This document shows positions 15,113 through 29,366 of a stretch of DNA of 64,000 nt, one piece after another. The DNA is taken from contig OZ023262.1 of NCBI GenBank assembly GCA_964006375.1, positions 199,850,778-199,914,777 of the forward strand, given 5' to 3'. The stretch is from Tillus elongatus (lineage: Eukaryota; Arthropoda; Insecta; Coleoptera; Cleridae). The notes under the pieces were generated by a model, which saw only the letters and a program-made list of their open reading frames with translations, did not search any database and was not told the origin of the DNA. The position numbers were made by a program, and so were the translations under genes. Within the stretch, counting starts at the first letter, position 1; each line of letters starts with the position of its first letter.

Positions 15113-15224
15113 TAGTTTTAAGCGAATTTTCGTAGAAAAAATTCGCTTGTGGAGACCACGACTTTTGAATTTTGAAAAGATTTCTTCAAATGAGCGCGAA
15201 CTAGGCCCCCTAGAACACACACAC

Positions 15225-15322
<98 letters not shown>

Positions 15323-16882
15323 GAACTGACCGCGGATGTGTGTTCTAGGGAGCCTAGTTCGCGCTCATTTAAAAATTTTTTTTACAGAACATTCACTAAA
15401 AGTCTGGGCATAACAAGTGCGTTATGGTAGCGAATTTTCACGGCACGGTTTTTAATCATAGATATGTTTTATTAAAGAAAAACATGCAGTTTAGTATCAT
15501 AATATATGTATCACACCGATCATTCGGAAATAGCAAAGTAAGGGCAACCAAATAGTGCGCGGGTTTATATCATTAAAAGTAAATTACGTGCCAAAATTCA
15601 GATCTGCAAATTAAAAGACAGAAAGGCATTTAAAGAAAAAAAATGGGGTTTTCCTCAAAACGTTAAAGTCACCATTTGACGCCAAAATTGACAAAATTTA
15701 GGCAAAGAACCTGAAACTAATACGGGTTATGTAGAGAAAATGTCGCAAGAAGAATGTTTTCCAAACCCTGAAGTTTCAGCTTCAACCGTCATTGTCCTTC
15801 ATCTTACTAAAATGTTTCTAGAAAATTCATTTCAAATAGACCCATTCGCTAATGCTTTGGCAGTAGTTTTAGTTATATAATTTATCGTTTAGTGATCTAT
15901 AATTTTTACGAATTTTCATAGAAAAAATTTGGTTATGAGGATAGTTTATCGTTATGGTATGGTATATATTTTTTAGCGAATTTTCGTAAAAAATCAATAA
16001 ATTCCAATATATGCATTATTATTCGAGATACGAAAAAAATTACATACGTTAATTACAGGGTGTCCTGAGATACATCTTAAAAAAATATTTCTACAATCAT
16101 AGGCTGGCCCATAAGTCATTGGTGATACAAATGTTCTTTTTTTTCATTCGAACACGCTTTGTTATTGCATTGTTGCATTTTCCATAGAAATATAATGGAT
16201 GTTTGTAAGAAGAGAAATTCGAGACGCAGCAAATGCGTTATGGTAGCGAATTTTCACTAAATGCTCCAAATTTTAATAGCTCAATTTGTTATTAACCTAT
16301 GAGGTTCGTTGACCGGGAAACAAGTTTTTTCCGGAACACTTTAAGTTTATTTTGGTAATTTTTTTTTACATTTACAAGCAACAAAGTTATTTTGATGAAA
16401 TATGGTACATTGTTTCGCCTATACAGGTTATACTGGTAAGCAAACTTGATGCCTGCTTTCTTTAAAAGAAAACACATATTTTCTATTAATTCACAATCAA
16501 GCGCGTCTTATATTATTGCATTTTTGCATTCTGCAACGAAATATAATGGATGTTTGTAAGAAAATAAAATCGGGACGCTGCAAGTGCGTTATGGTAGCAA
16601 TAAATCCTTCAAATTCCAATAGCTTCATTTGCTATTTAACCTAAAGTTCGTTGGTCAAGGAACAACTTCTTTCGGGAATATTTTCACTTTATTTTAAGAA
16701 AATTTTTGTACATTTTCAGACAATACATTTATCTTGATGAAAGATGGTACGTTGTTTGTACTATATAGGTTATACTGGTAACCAAATTTGATGGCTGATT
16801 TCTGAGAAAAGACATATTTGCTATTAAAAACATTTTTATGAAAACCCCCTACCATAACGCACTTGCTGAATCCAGACCTTTT
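15113..16882 (+). mobile_element. HINE-like repeat, long copy with inverted arms
   Basis: The left arm (15119-15225, AGCGAATTTTCGTAGAAAAA hairpin type) is followed by (TA)n at 15227-15317. An inverted copy of the same arm then follows (15320-15395, ending AGAACATTCACTAAA), so the (TA)n sits in the loop of a palindrome. A reverse right-end motif (15405-15432) is next. The body and two more modules with reverse motifs at 16222 and 16567 lead to a final right end near 16853-16875. It looks like several nested or recombined copies. Confidence 0.6.
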
Positions 16883-17084
16883 TATAATTAGAGAGTCTCA
16901 TAACTTTGGGACAGTTTTTATATACAATTAGCAGGCCATACATTTCTGATTGATTGATATTCGGATACTTATCATATAAAAGTACAAATTCGGCATATCC
17001 TATACATTTAATATCTAAGATACTGATATAATTATGAAAATGTCTTCAGCTTTCTCTATATAACGCATGCTTAGTATTTGTTTT

Positions 17085-17203
17085 TTGTGAATTTTCTTAG
17101 AAAAAGTTCACTAATGGGGAGATCCCGACTTTTGAATTTTGAAAAAATGTTTGCAAATGAGCGCAACTAGGACCCATAGAACCCATATCCGGCGTCAGTT
17201 TCA

Positions 17204-17293
<90 letters not shown>

Positions 17294-17643
17294 GTGTGTG
17301 TGTGTGTGTGTGTATCACACCGATAACTCAAAAAATGAGGATCCGATTTTGAAAAAATTTGGCATGTGCCTTCCTTTTGTAAATGGCTTGGATATGTTCG
17401 TTAGTCAGGAAAATCGGACGAGGTTTTCGGAGCAAATCTTAAGTTTTCATTCGAAAAAATTTTTATCTCAAAAAAATAGAAAACTTGTAATAACCAAATT
17501 TGGTAGGTAGATTAACGATATAAAAAGTAAGCTATACACCAAAATTTAGATTTCTATGTTACAAGAAAAAAGTTATAATTAAATATTTTGTGCCAAATAA
17601 TTTGTATGAAAATTCACTACCATAACGCACTTGCTGCGTCCAG
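17085..17643 (+). mobile_element. HINE-like repeat, short copy
   Basis: Same layout as the copy at 6267-6846: TTTTGTGAATTTTCTTAGAA hairpin, GGGGAGATCCCGACTTTTGA arm, (TA)n at 17208-17289 followed by (TG)n to 17312, TATCACACCGATAACTCAAA, and right end AAATTCACTACCATAACGCA then CTTGCTGCGTCC near 17609-17642. Confidence 0.85.
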
Positions 17644-18236
17644 GATTTTTATTAAACCATTAAGCGTCTATGTGACCTCTGTTTTCTGTAAACTGGTTTC
17701 CATTATTCACTGTCACGTTAAGGAAATTAGTGGTATTAGATGTAATAAAATTTGAGTCATATTAAATTTGTGAGATGTTAATTTATTACCGTAAAATTTA
17801 GGGCTACCAAGCTCTTCTTATGTCTACTTTCAGAATACTGTGCACATAAAAATGCCTGTTGTGTACCGCACCCTTAATAATTAGCGTAATGGAGAATAAT
17901 ATAATAAATTTCCCTTTACGACTTATTTTTTGTTTGGGTCTTCATATAATTTTACCCAACTGTCACCGTATACAGTTAATATTGCTGTAAATTTTTGTCA
18001 AAATATTACGTTAATATGTTGTTTTAATTTTCGTATGGAATGTAAGCTTCTGGCATAAAGCTTAAAACATATTTACGTGAATTTGGAAACATGGTGTTAT
18101 AAAGTTATCATTTCCTTACTAAGTAAATACGGATGTAGATGCTTCTTTTCTGGGTTCACAATTGCCTGTTTCCTTCTTTGTTACCGGTTTCGTCCTTTTA
18201 AAAGCAACTGTAAAGCCAGCGAAGTCCCTACGTCTA
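17644..18236. other. Non-coding AT-rich stretch
   Basis: No gene or repeat recognised between two HINE-like copies. Confidence 0.35.
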
Positions 18237-18978
<742 letters not shown>

Positions 18979-19597
18979 CTTTTTTGTACTATGGAAAGGC
19001 TCCACCAAGTGGGGAAGCTTAGATTTAATGAACCCCCATTAATAATTAAATATTTTAACAAGATTTGCTACAAGAAATTTGAGTCCCCAATTTCAATCTT
19101 CATACGCCATTCTATTCAAAACTAAATGGGATTTCTAAAAATTGTAAAGGTGTTAGATTAAGGAATCAAAAGGCTTGAAATTTGTGAAACAAAAATTTAA
19201 TAAATCCAAATAAACCTTTCAAACCTCAGATGATTGAAATATATTATGTTTGATAGACACTTAATTCAATTCCGAATAAATTTGTCCTTATTCATAACTT
19301 TAATTTATCGTTTTTTTTTAGATATTCCAGGGTAAATGTAGCATTTATAACAACATAAAAACCCTTGTAACTTTTTTAATACTGTACACTAGGTTTTTTC
19401 AAACATTTAGCATAACTAAATGGATACTAATAAACCACCCTAGTCAGGTTACTTTACATCTTTCGGTTATGCCGTAAATTACTTTTTTTTAAAATTCAAA
19501 TAGGACAGACTGTATTTTATTTGATGGTCAAAAAGATTATACATGTTTAGGCAATTTTTTGAATACAACCATCCGCCTAAAATTAAAATTGTGTAGG

Positions 19598-20795
19598 GAA
19601 GCGTTTCTCAACATTTTAGTATTTGCGAATTTGCGATCCACTTTTCGATCGAAATTCTACACACACACACACACGATGTATTTCGAACATTCTAGAACAT
19701 CTTCTGCGCGGCGTGTATAAAAGCTGCATCTCATTCCGTTCCAGCCAGTCTTAGTCGAGTCGATCCTTCTACCGTAAATGTGTATCTTGTAATTTGCGTG
19801 TTACTGCAATTTACGCTATTTGAGTAGCAGTAGATTTATACAGTGTATACAGAATCATGGATAAATTTTTAAGTGGACGTAAACGAGTATTTGATGATAG
19901 TGAAACATCCACAATTGCACAGACGAAAGTGCACCTGAACCAAAAATCAAGAAAATATTTTCAAGAATATTGTCGGTTTGGATTTACAAGCACTGAAGGA
20001 AACGAAGAATAAAAGCATCTGTGTGTCATTTGCTAAAAAATTTTGACAGCAGACAGCATGAAACTTAATAAACTTAAACGACTTTTGGAAACGCTTCATA
20101 GCGAGTACTTTAGCAAACCCTAGAATTTTTCGAATTACAATTAAAATCATATAAAATGCAACAATCAATAAAAAAACTTTGTCTGTAAACGAACAAGCTT
20201 AACTTGCCTCTTACAAAGTTACATATCAAATAGCCATATGTAAAAAGCCTCACACCATTGGTGAATAAATTATTCCGCCAGTTGCAACTGAGATCATAGA
20301 AAGCATGTTTAGAGATAAATTTGCCAAACAAATGCAGTCCATGCGTTAATCAAATTGGACTGTTGCCCGTCGAATTGGTGATATAGCGGAAGATCAGCTG
20401 GCGTTGCGTGACAATTTTTTTTTTCAATTCAGCTTGATGAGGTAACGGATTGCAATGAAAATGCTCACTTAATTGCCTATGTTCAACTTTGTGATGGTAT
20501 TTCAGCAAACTAATAGAACTTAAAGCAACCTCACTTGAATTGTTGCTTAATTTAGTAATAAATCAGCCTTTGAATTTCGGGCTGCGTTAGATGATGACTT
20601 TTCTGCACTCAAAATAAGGCATTTCGTACACTATTACCATTTTTAACATCACACCTTTGCGAAGCCGGCTTTTCGGCGGTGGCTGCTTTGAAGACAAAAT
20701 ATATATCTCAGCTAAATATAGAAAAAGAACTTAGAGTGTAAATTTATAATATTAAACCTTCTTTAGAATAACTTTCCTCTGCAAGACAGGTTAAA
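19598..20795 (+). pseudogene. hAT transposon with BED-finger transposase, decayed
   Basis: The left end AGCGTTTCTCAACATTTT is of the CAG(C/T)G-TTCTCAA type usual for hAT elements with ZBED/SCAND3-like transposases. A start codon at 19857 opens MDKFLSGRKRVFDDSETST. It is followed, with stops, by a BED zinc-finger-like region (KYFQEYCRFGFTSTE, CVIC, KLKRLLETLH). Further on are catalytic-domain traces (ALRDNFFFQFSL; CNENAHLIAYVQLCDG) and the C-terminal dimerisation end (CEAGFSAVAALKTKY, LNIEKELRV) near 20650-20745. Much of the middle is deleted. The upstream region holds a heat-shock-element promoter. The right end could not be placed exactly. It is not functional. Confidence 0.8.
19684..19722 (+). 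promoter_or_regulatory. Heat-shock element plus TATA box of the hAT element
   Basis: CGAACATTCTAGAAC at 19684-19698 is three perfect alternating heat-shock-factor pentamers (nGAAn-nTTCn-nGAAn). A TATAAAA box lies at 19716-19722, about 25 bp downstream. The transposase ATG is at 19857. The spacing fits a standard inducible promoter. The heat-shock element is also intact in the second hAT copy at 54355-54369. Heat inducibility is inferred from the motif only. Confidence 0.6.
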
Positions 20796-20826
20796 GGGAG
20801 TCACTAATAATTATTAATCCTGTTTT

Positions 20827-22030
<1,204 letters not shown>

Positions 22031-22356
22031 TTTATTAATTTATTGATAAGTTAATTATTAAATACATTCTGCAGTACTGATACAACCCTATACAAGAGTA
22101 TTCTATTGGTTTCCTGTCAGTAAATTAAATAAATTGTTTAATAATATATTTTTTCTCAATAGGCTCGCGCTTTCGATTTAGTTTTATCACGCCCCCCTGG
22201 GGGAGGGGGGGGGGGGGCAAAGGCAGAGAGTCGCTTTTGTAGGAATAAAAAGTACTGTGTGTATGATGAAGGGTAAGTTCACATTAGAAATTATTAGAAT
22301 TGTGTGTGAGAAATGGCGTTTTCTTTATATTCACTCTCATACATTAAATATATAGT
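22031..22356. other. Non-coding stretch with a G-tract
   Basis: It contains a homopurine run at 22198-22218 (CTGGGGGAG followed by a G run). Nothing else was recognised. Confidence 0.4.
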
Positions 22357-22728
22357 AAGAACCTCGGTGGTTCAGGGTTAAGAACGTGTGCCTCTGAAGC
22401 GAAGGGTACTGGGTTCGATGCCAGCGTACTCCTTTCACTTTTTCAGTACAAACTGTAACTTCAACATCAACCGAGGTTCTGGCATTGTATTTGAGCAGGT
22501 TGAATGTTTGCACGTTCCGCCCTTCGGAGGGGGCTTAAAGCCATCGGTCCCGTATCCATGCGATGTTGGGCACGTTAAATATTCCTACCCTCCTTACAGA
22601 AAGCAGGGGTTCGGCAAAATTTCCAGGATAGTGAGGTGAAACTGCTCCCTGGCGTCGGTGATTGGCCATAGTCGCGGAGATAGGCCAACGTTAAAGAAAA
22701 CAAAACACACACACACACACACACACAA
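22357..22728 (+). mobile_element. tRNA-derived SINE, full-length copy
   Basis: The head resembles a tRNA. A-box-like TGGTTCAGGGTTAAG lies near 22368-22382, a CTCTGAA sequence resembles a tRNA anticodon loop at 22391-22397, and the B-box GGTTCGATGCC is at 22412-22422. The tRNA-unrelated body includes CACGTTCCGCCCTTCGGAGG and CTCCCTGGCGTCGGTGATTG. The tail is AAAGAAAACAAAA then (CA)n. Two truncated reverse copies occur at 12290-12545 and 39262-39360. The 83-codon frame inside is an artefact. Confidence 0.85.
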
Positions 22729-23033
22729 ATAGATAGTAGGTTTAAAAAATTCGGAAAATGTATCTTTTAACGCAATTACTTAAATTTAAAAAAAAAGAAA
22801 AGCGAAAAAATAGATTCTAAAAACACTTGTAGGCTTATGTGCAAACTAAAGGGAATTACGGCAGTTTAAAGAAACAAGAAGTTAGAGGAAAAACTATAAC
22901 ATCTGATCAAAACGTAGCACATGTATTGCAGATAATTAATATTGATCCTCTCACAGCCCTAAAACAATTACAAGTCCATCAGGTCTTGTCGAAATATTTG
23001 GATGATAAATAAAAGTATTTTCCTTATGAAGTT
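22729..23033. other. Non-coding AT-rich stretch
   Basis: Nothing recognised. Confidence 0.35.
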
Positions 23034-24408
<1,375 letters not shown>

Positions 24409-24504
24409 TTTTTCATTATTTAAGATCTGGCGATGAGTAGAGCCAGTTTTATTTCGTAGATTAATTTTCAGTGTCCCACAAGGAGAATAATATCTTACTA
24501 AATA

Positions 24505-24850
24505 ATATTTTATGGAGTGACGAAAGTAGATTACACAACAATGGCGTAATTATTATGGATAACTGCCAATACTAGTCAGATAATAATACCAGATGGATGT
24601 GACAAAATAAAAATCAGATCGCTTTTGGAGTCAAGGTTTGATGTGAAATTTTGATTGGTCACATAAATGATCCATATCTTTATAAAGGCCCTCTAACTGG
24701 TGAAAGTTATTGAATTCTTCTGATGTACTTTGCATGTGCTTAACATGTAGAGTTTCTTTGAATTTCTTCTCGATTTTACTCACAGTGGATTGGTTGAGAC
24801 GTCTATGTGGACATTTCGCATTAAACAAATTGCGCGCTTTTTGCTGTGTT
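24505..24850. pseudogene. Tc1/mariner-type transposase scraps in opposite orientations
   Basis: The plus strand at about 24505-24605 reads ILWSDESR then NNGVIIMDNCQYWSDNNTRW-like sequence (with a stop). This resembles the segment around the first catalytic Asp of Tc1/mariner-like transposases. Immediately after, the minus strand at 24850-24700 reads LFNAKCPHRRLNQSTVSKIE and KKFKETLHVKHM, which resembles the helix-turn-helix (DUF4817-like) start of such proteins. The two parts point in opposite directions, so the element is inverted or rearranged and dead. Confidence 0.5.
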
Positions 24851-25491
24851 CAGGTTTGATCATAGCAGCCAGCAAGATTGAAAATTTTGACAGGCTGGGT
24901 TTTAATTAAATTTGCCATACTTTATTAATTTGCAAAAGAGATTTAGGTTACTAAGAACAACGTTCATGACGTACACCCGATTTTTTTGTATTATTGATTA
25001 GTACCTACTTGTAGACACAATTTTAACAATTTATTTACACGAAATAATTTTATGTTATTTGTTATCTATTGATTGTTGTTATGAATAGAGTTTATGTTTT
25101 CCACTCTTTAAACGACTTCCATTCGAAAATTTAACAATGTGAGTTACCAAAATTTTGGTAGTACCATGTAGACAATTCAATGATCTATAAAAAAGAGAAC
25201 AGTCATTTGAAAAAAATGTCGATGACGTCATATTTAAAAACCGGGTGTGGGAGAAACGTACATTTTATGCAAAACTGTGTGGTTTTGGAAACTAGAGTTG
25301 ACGCGTCCGAGCTTTTCGTGAAAGCACAAATTTTAATGAATGTATTCCATATTTTTGCCGCTCACTCTATAGTATATGTATATCTATCTATTAATGCTTT
25401 TGGCCTCTAGTAATTTTCCTAACAACTGAAAACTAAATTTAACTAAAATATCTTTGACGAAAAATTAATAGGGTAAATAAATGAAACAAAC
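24851..25491. other. Probable spineless intron immediately downstream of the bHLH exon
   Basis: No repeat recognised. The donor GTTTGTTTCATTT (minus strand) begins at 25491. This is one of the few stretches without obvious transposon sequence and directly adjoins the host exon. Confidence 0.4.
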
Positions 25492-25682
25492 CTTGAAAGT
25501 AACTCTTGGTGCGTAGATAGCTTACGGAGAGACGTAGAATGGAGAGACGGTCAAGTTTGGAGAGGATGTTCTGTTCGAAAGGTAGAAGGCTTGCAAGAGT
25601 GTCCAGTTCTGCGTTCAGTCGTTCTCGATGTCGCTTGCTAGGATTGCTTTTTGTTACACCATCTTTCGGTGTCGGTTTCAGG
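25492..25682 (-). CDS. ss: spineless / aryl hydrocarbon receptor, bHLH exon
   Basis: The exon encodes 63 full codons, from [20 protein letters not shown] (basic region) through [20 protein letters not shown] and [20 protein letters not shown] to YFQ. This is the basic helix-loop-helix of the insect aryl hydrocarbon receptor, a transcription factor that pairs with Tango/ARNT on XRE-type DNA and sets antennal, leg and photoreceptor fates. It has a clean acceptor (TTTGTTTCAG before 25682) and donor (CAAG followed by GTTTG at 25491). The exon is 191 bp; a single base completes the preceding codon and one base is left over, so it is phase 2 in and phase 1 out. PAS domains and the start lie on other exons outside the window. 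Codon use and GC content differ clearly from the AT-rich surroundings, and the frame has no lesion. The family identification is secure from the near-identical motif; ortholog naming assumes an insect. Confidence 0.95.
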
Positions 25683-25820
25683 CTGAAACAAAACAAACGT
25701 ACGTATTAGTCCGTATGGCCCTTTATTTATCTAATTATGTCGCCAACAATGCAACCGACTATATTTAAAACGATTTTAATTAAATAGTTACGTGAAGCTA
25801 TTAAATATGCAAATTTGATA
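25683..25820 (-). promoter_or_regulatory. Splice acceptor and 3' intron end before the ss bHLH exon
   Basis: The minus-strand sequence ends in a pyrimidine-rich TTTGTTTTGTTTCAG directly before the exon. Only 138 bp separate the exon from a mariner insertion, so branch point and tract must lie in this interval or the transposon must supply them. Confidence 0.6.
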
Positions 25821-27107
25821 TACGAGGGCGGGTCAATAAGTCAGTGACTTTTTAAATGAAACACAGGTTTCTTGAGAAAAGATATTTTTATTTATCAACA
25901 TAGTCTCCTTTGAGCTCTATACACGTTGTCCAACGTTTCTCCAATTTTTTTATCCCTTCTAAAAAATAAGATTTGTCGAGATCCTCAAAACAGGTATTTT
26001 TTTGTGAAATGATTTTATCATTGGAGTCAAATCTCTTTCCGACGAACCATTTCTTTAAGTTTGGAAACATGAAATAGTCATTCGGGGTTAAATCCGGAGA
26101 ATAAGGCGGATGAGGGAGCCCAATTTATGCAATTTCGCCATGGTGACTACACATGTGTGCACCCTTGCATTGTTTTGGTGGAAAATAACGTTTTTATTGG
26201 CCAAATGCGGTCGTTTTTCTCCAAATCGTCATTGAATCCGTCAAATAAGTTGGTATAATATTCGCCATTAATTGTTCTTCCCTTTTGAAGGTAATCAATG
26301 TGGATTATACCGCGTGCATCCCTAAAAATGGTCACCATGATTTTATTGGCTGACAAACCCACCTTGACTATCTTCGGTGCCGATTCGCACGGAGAAACCC
26401 ACTGTTTTGACTGCTGCTTGGTCTCTGGTGAGTTGCAGTGAATTTATGATTCGTCCACAGTAACGAAATGGCGTAAAAACTCGTCCCTATTGCAGTTGAA
26501 CAACGCCAAACACTCCTTCGAAGTTGTGACACGATTGCGTTTGTGGTCGATTGTGAGCAAACGCCGCACCCATCTGGCGGATAGCTTTCTCATACCCAAG
26601 TGATCATGCAAAATCGAAACCACTCAGCCATGTGTTATGCTTATGCCTTTCACAATCTCCCGGACTTTCAATCTCCGATCGGCAAGCACCATATCGTGAA
26701 TTTTTTCAATTGTTTCGAGTGTAGCGACCTCAACTGGGCATCTAGAACGTTCGGCGTCATTTGTGATTGTAGGGCCGCAACGAAATTCAGTAAACCACTT
26801 TTTTACCATTGAAATTGATGGTACAGAGTCCCCATAGTATTTATCAACCTAAGCCTTGGTTTGAGTAATGGTTTTTTCCGCAAAAAATAATGTTTGATGA
26901 GTACACGAAATTCACTTTTTTCCATTTTCGTTATAACTCAAGAGGTTGTCTGCTTTCAATGGCTATCTAACACAAACTAAATGACGCAGCTTGTTAAAAA
27001 TTTGACAGGAGTCAACTGACAGATGCTTGTTGACAGGAGCAGTGTTGCCCTTCCTGTGAAGAGGCGGGAAATTCAAAAAGTCACGGACTTATTGACCGGC
27101 CTTTGTA
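25821..27107 (-). mobile_element. mariner transposon with broken transposase
   Basis: A 1.29-kb element bounded by TA on each side. Inverted ends are CGAGGGCGGGTCAATAAGTC on the left and, in reverse, CAAAGGCCGGTCAATAAGTC on the right, both followed by (A/C)GTGACTTTTT. The minus strand encodes a mariner transposase starting MEKSEFRVLIKHYF near 26925. It is broken by many stops and frameshifts. Recognisable parts are WFTEFRCG (helix-turn-helix region), TVDES (first catalytic Asp), GLSANKIMVTIFRDARGIIH, FHQNNARVHT where the second catalytic Asp is Asn, and PNDYFMFPNLKKW (third Asp) with a C-terminus ending LEKRWTTCIELKGDYVDK. It is dead and sits just upstream of the ss exon. Confidence 0.9.
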
Positions 27108-27904
27108 AGTGGAGAGTAATGTAGAGGATGGATTATTTCATAAAAAGCCGGTTTATTTTTAATCAGCAATCAGAGTTAGTAAATAATCGTCAATCAACGA
27201 CGATTATAAACACTAAAAATCAGAGGCTTGCAACTTGATTTAAACCACTAATTAACTTTAGCTGTCAATTAAAATCAGAATGGCGATTGTGACTCAAATT
27301 TTCTCATTTAACTGATTTTCTACAAACATTGAGGGGCAAATATTTATAAATTATAACTATAAATGTCAAAATTTCAATCTTAAATACTTTTGAGCATATT
27401 TCTAATCCAGATTACGAGTATGTGGATATATACAGCACAAGGCTCATTACTTATTCTATACACATATTTTAAATTTAATTAAATATAGCGTAATAACACT
27501 AATAATAATAAAAATAATAACTTGACTATGTCAAAATAAGTGCACTTAATAATATAGAAAAAAAATCAGTCACGTTTAAAATATTTGCAGAGAGAACAGT
27601 TTGTGAATGCTCTAAACTCTAAAACGGTAAAACTCAAAAACTTAAGATGTCTGTATGTATACGTGCGGCTTTGTGTGTTAAAGTGTGAATCAGATAACTT
27701 TTGAAAACATCCATCGCTTTAGGTATATATAATCCTTGTAGGTGTAAGACGACGATATTGTAGAACCAACTAGATTGAAATAGTTCAAAAAGAAGAGATG
27801 TTTTTTCTTGCAAATTAAAAAAAAAATGTTGCCATTAGTTTGGAAATTTGTTTTATAGTTCTAGCTGAGAGACCGAAAGGCACTAAAAGATTGAGACCAT
27901 CTTT

Positions 27905-27995
<91 letters not shown>

Positions 27996-28153
27996 ATATT
28001 ATGTTTAATAGGCTGAATCTATGTTTGTGTTGCTTGTTATATATAATTATCAAATTATGACAAATTTTCTAACTAATGTAGTAGGGGAATAACAACCTGT
28101 TTCAAGCATGGACGATCATATCAGTTTTGATATCGCTTGTTTAAAATTACAAA
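27108..28153. other. Non-coding AT-rich stretch with (TA)n at 27911-27987
   Basis: No gene recognised. A (TA)n tract of about 38 units lies at 27911-27987 without clear HINE-like arms on either side. Confidence 0.5.
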
Positions 28154-28200
28154 AATGTTCGGAACGCAGCAAGTGCATTATAGTAGTGAATTTTCATAAG
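28154..28200 (-). mobile_element. HINE-like repeat, right-end remnant
   Basis: GGAACGCAGCAAGTGCATTA followed by TAGTAGTGAATTTTCATAAG is the reverse complement of the right end with two substitutions. The rest of the element is not present. Confidence 0.6.
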
Positions 28201-28249
28201 AATTGTACACTATTAGTAAGGTATATTATAAAACTAATTCTTTAAATTT

Positions 28250-29366
28250 AAATGGACCTACGAGACCGGCTTTAGAGGTCCCAGTTTACTTACGGTCTGG
28301 AGAACAACGACCAGTTACCTTTCCTTGGCATTATTGTCATCAAGAATATACATAGCTTAGAATTTGACTTGTGTAGGAAAAAAAATTCTACAAATCGTTT
28401 CATACCATCAGATTCAATTCATCCTTTCGGTTACAAAATCTTGAGTTTGAGCTTTCTTGTTGGGAGCTTACTCAGTTTTCCTTTGAGCAGTAAGCGCTAC
28501 AATTCAGAGGTAAACAAAATTATAGATATAGCGATTTGTAATGGTTTCTCTCCAGATACTGTGCATAGATTAGTTAATAACGACCAATTACCCTTCCTTG
28601 GCACTCTTGTCAAAAATATTGATAGGTTAGAATTTGTCATCTACAGGAAAGAAAATTCTACAAATGGCTTCATACCATCAGATTCAAATCATACTTTCGG
28701 TCACAAATTCTCTAGTTTGACATTTCTTGTTGGGAGCTTACCCAGTTTCTCTTTGAGGAGTAAGCAATGCAATTCAGAGATGAACAAAATTATAGATATT
28801 GCGATTTATTATGGTTTCTCTCCAGATACTGTATATATATATTAGCTACTAAGCATAGGTGGAAAATGTCGATAAGTTACTTTAAGACATTGAAGCCTGA
28901 ATCCGATGAGCCACCCAAAAAGTTCGCTGTACTTCCTTCCTATAATTTTCTCACAAAAGGGCTAGAGAAAATAATCAAAGGTAGTGACTTGAGAGTTGTT
29001 TATAAAGTTGATAATTTGAAGAACCTTTTGGGTGGACCAAAAGATACTATTGACTTCTGACAAAAATCAGGCATTTATCAAATATCTTATAATAATTGTG
29101 AGAAAATTTATATTGGGTAAACGCGAAGTTCAGTAGGAACGAGATTCAAAGGGCACATAGCCTATCTCAGATTCAATAGAGCCAAAAAATCTAACGTTGC
29201 CCAACAGATGATTGACTCGGAACATAAGGTGGGCGATAGTAATCTTAATTTATCGAAAGTAACCACAGATTATCGTAAGTTAGATTATTCCACTAAGTGA
29301 AGATTGGAACCTGTGATGCGCACTGATAAGCACACTTGGAGAAACCCAAATCACCACAACACATTT
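28250..29366 (+). pseudogene. Penelope-like retroelement, partial, with GIY-YIG trace
   Basis: Plus-strand remains of a Penelope-like element polyprotein, C-terminal part. It includes LPFLGTLVKNIDRLEF then Y-R-K-E-N-S-T-N with FIPSDSNHTFGHK, the conserved region after the reverse transcriptase core. It continues with LPSYNFLTKGLEKIIKGSDL and, after a stop at 29060, SGIYQISYNNCEKIYIG, which holds the GIY and YIG halves of the endonuclease motif, then RFKGHIAYLRFN. Stops interrupt the frame and the core reverse transcriptase is missing. At about 29285 the sequence changes to an inverted copy of the element's own 3' end (ACACTTGGAGAAACCCAAAT), a common Penelope arrangement. A HINE-like insertion then separates it from 33953-34240. 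Confidence 0.8.
28310..28850 (+). repeat. In-frame tandem duplication inside the Penelope remnant
   Basis: Two consecutive copies of about 275 bp (28310-28580 and 28585-28850). Each encodes N-D-Q-L-P-F-L-G ... R-K-E-N-S-T-N ... I-I-D-I-A-I ... GFSPDTV. The unit keeps the reading frame across the junction (VHRLVNNDQLPFLGTL), so a 158-codon open frame spans both. Confidence 0.8.

Noticed and set aside
22357..22430. Functional tRNA gene
   Set aside because: A and B boxes are recognisable but the cloverleaf is imperfect and the sequence continues into a SINE body with related copies elsewhere.
22388..22639. 83-codon frame overlapping the SINE
   Set aside because: Lies within a tRNA-derived SINE; a truncated copy at 12290 gives different frames.
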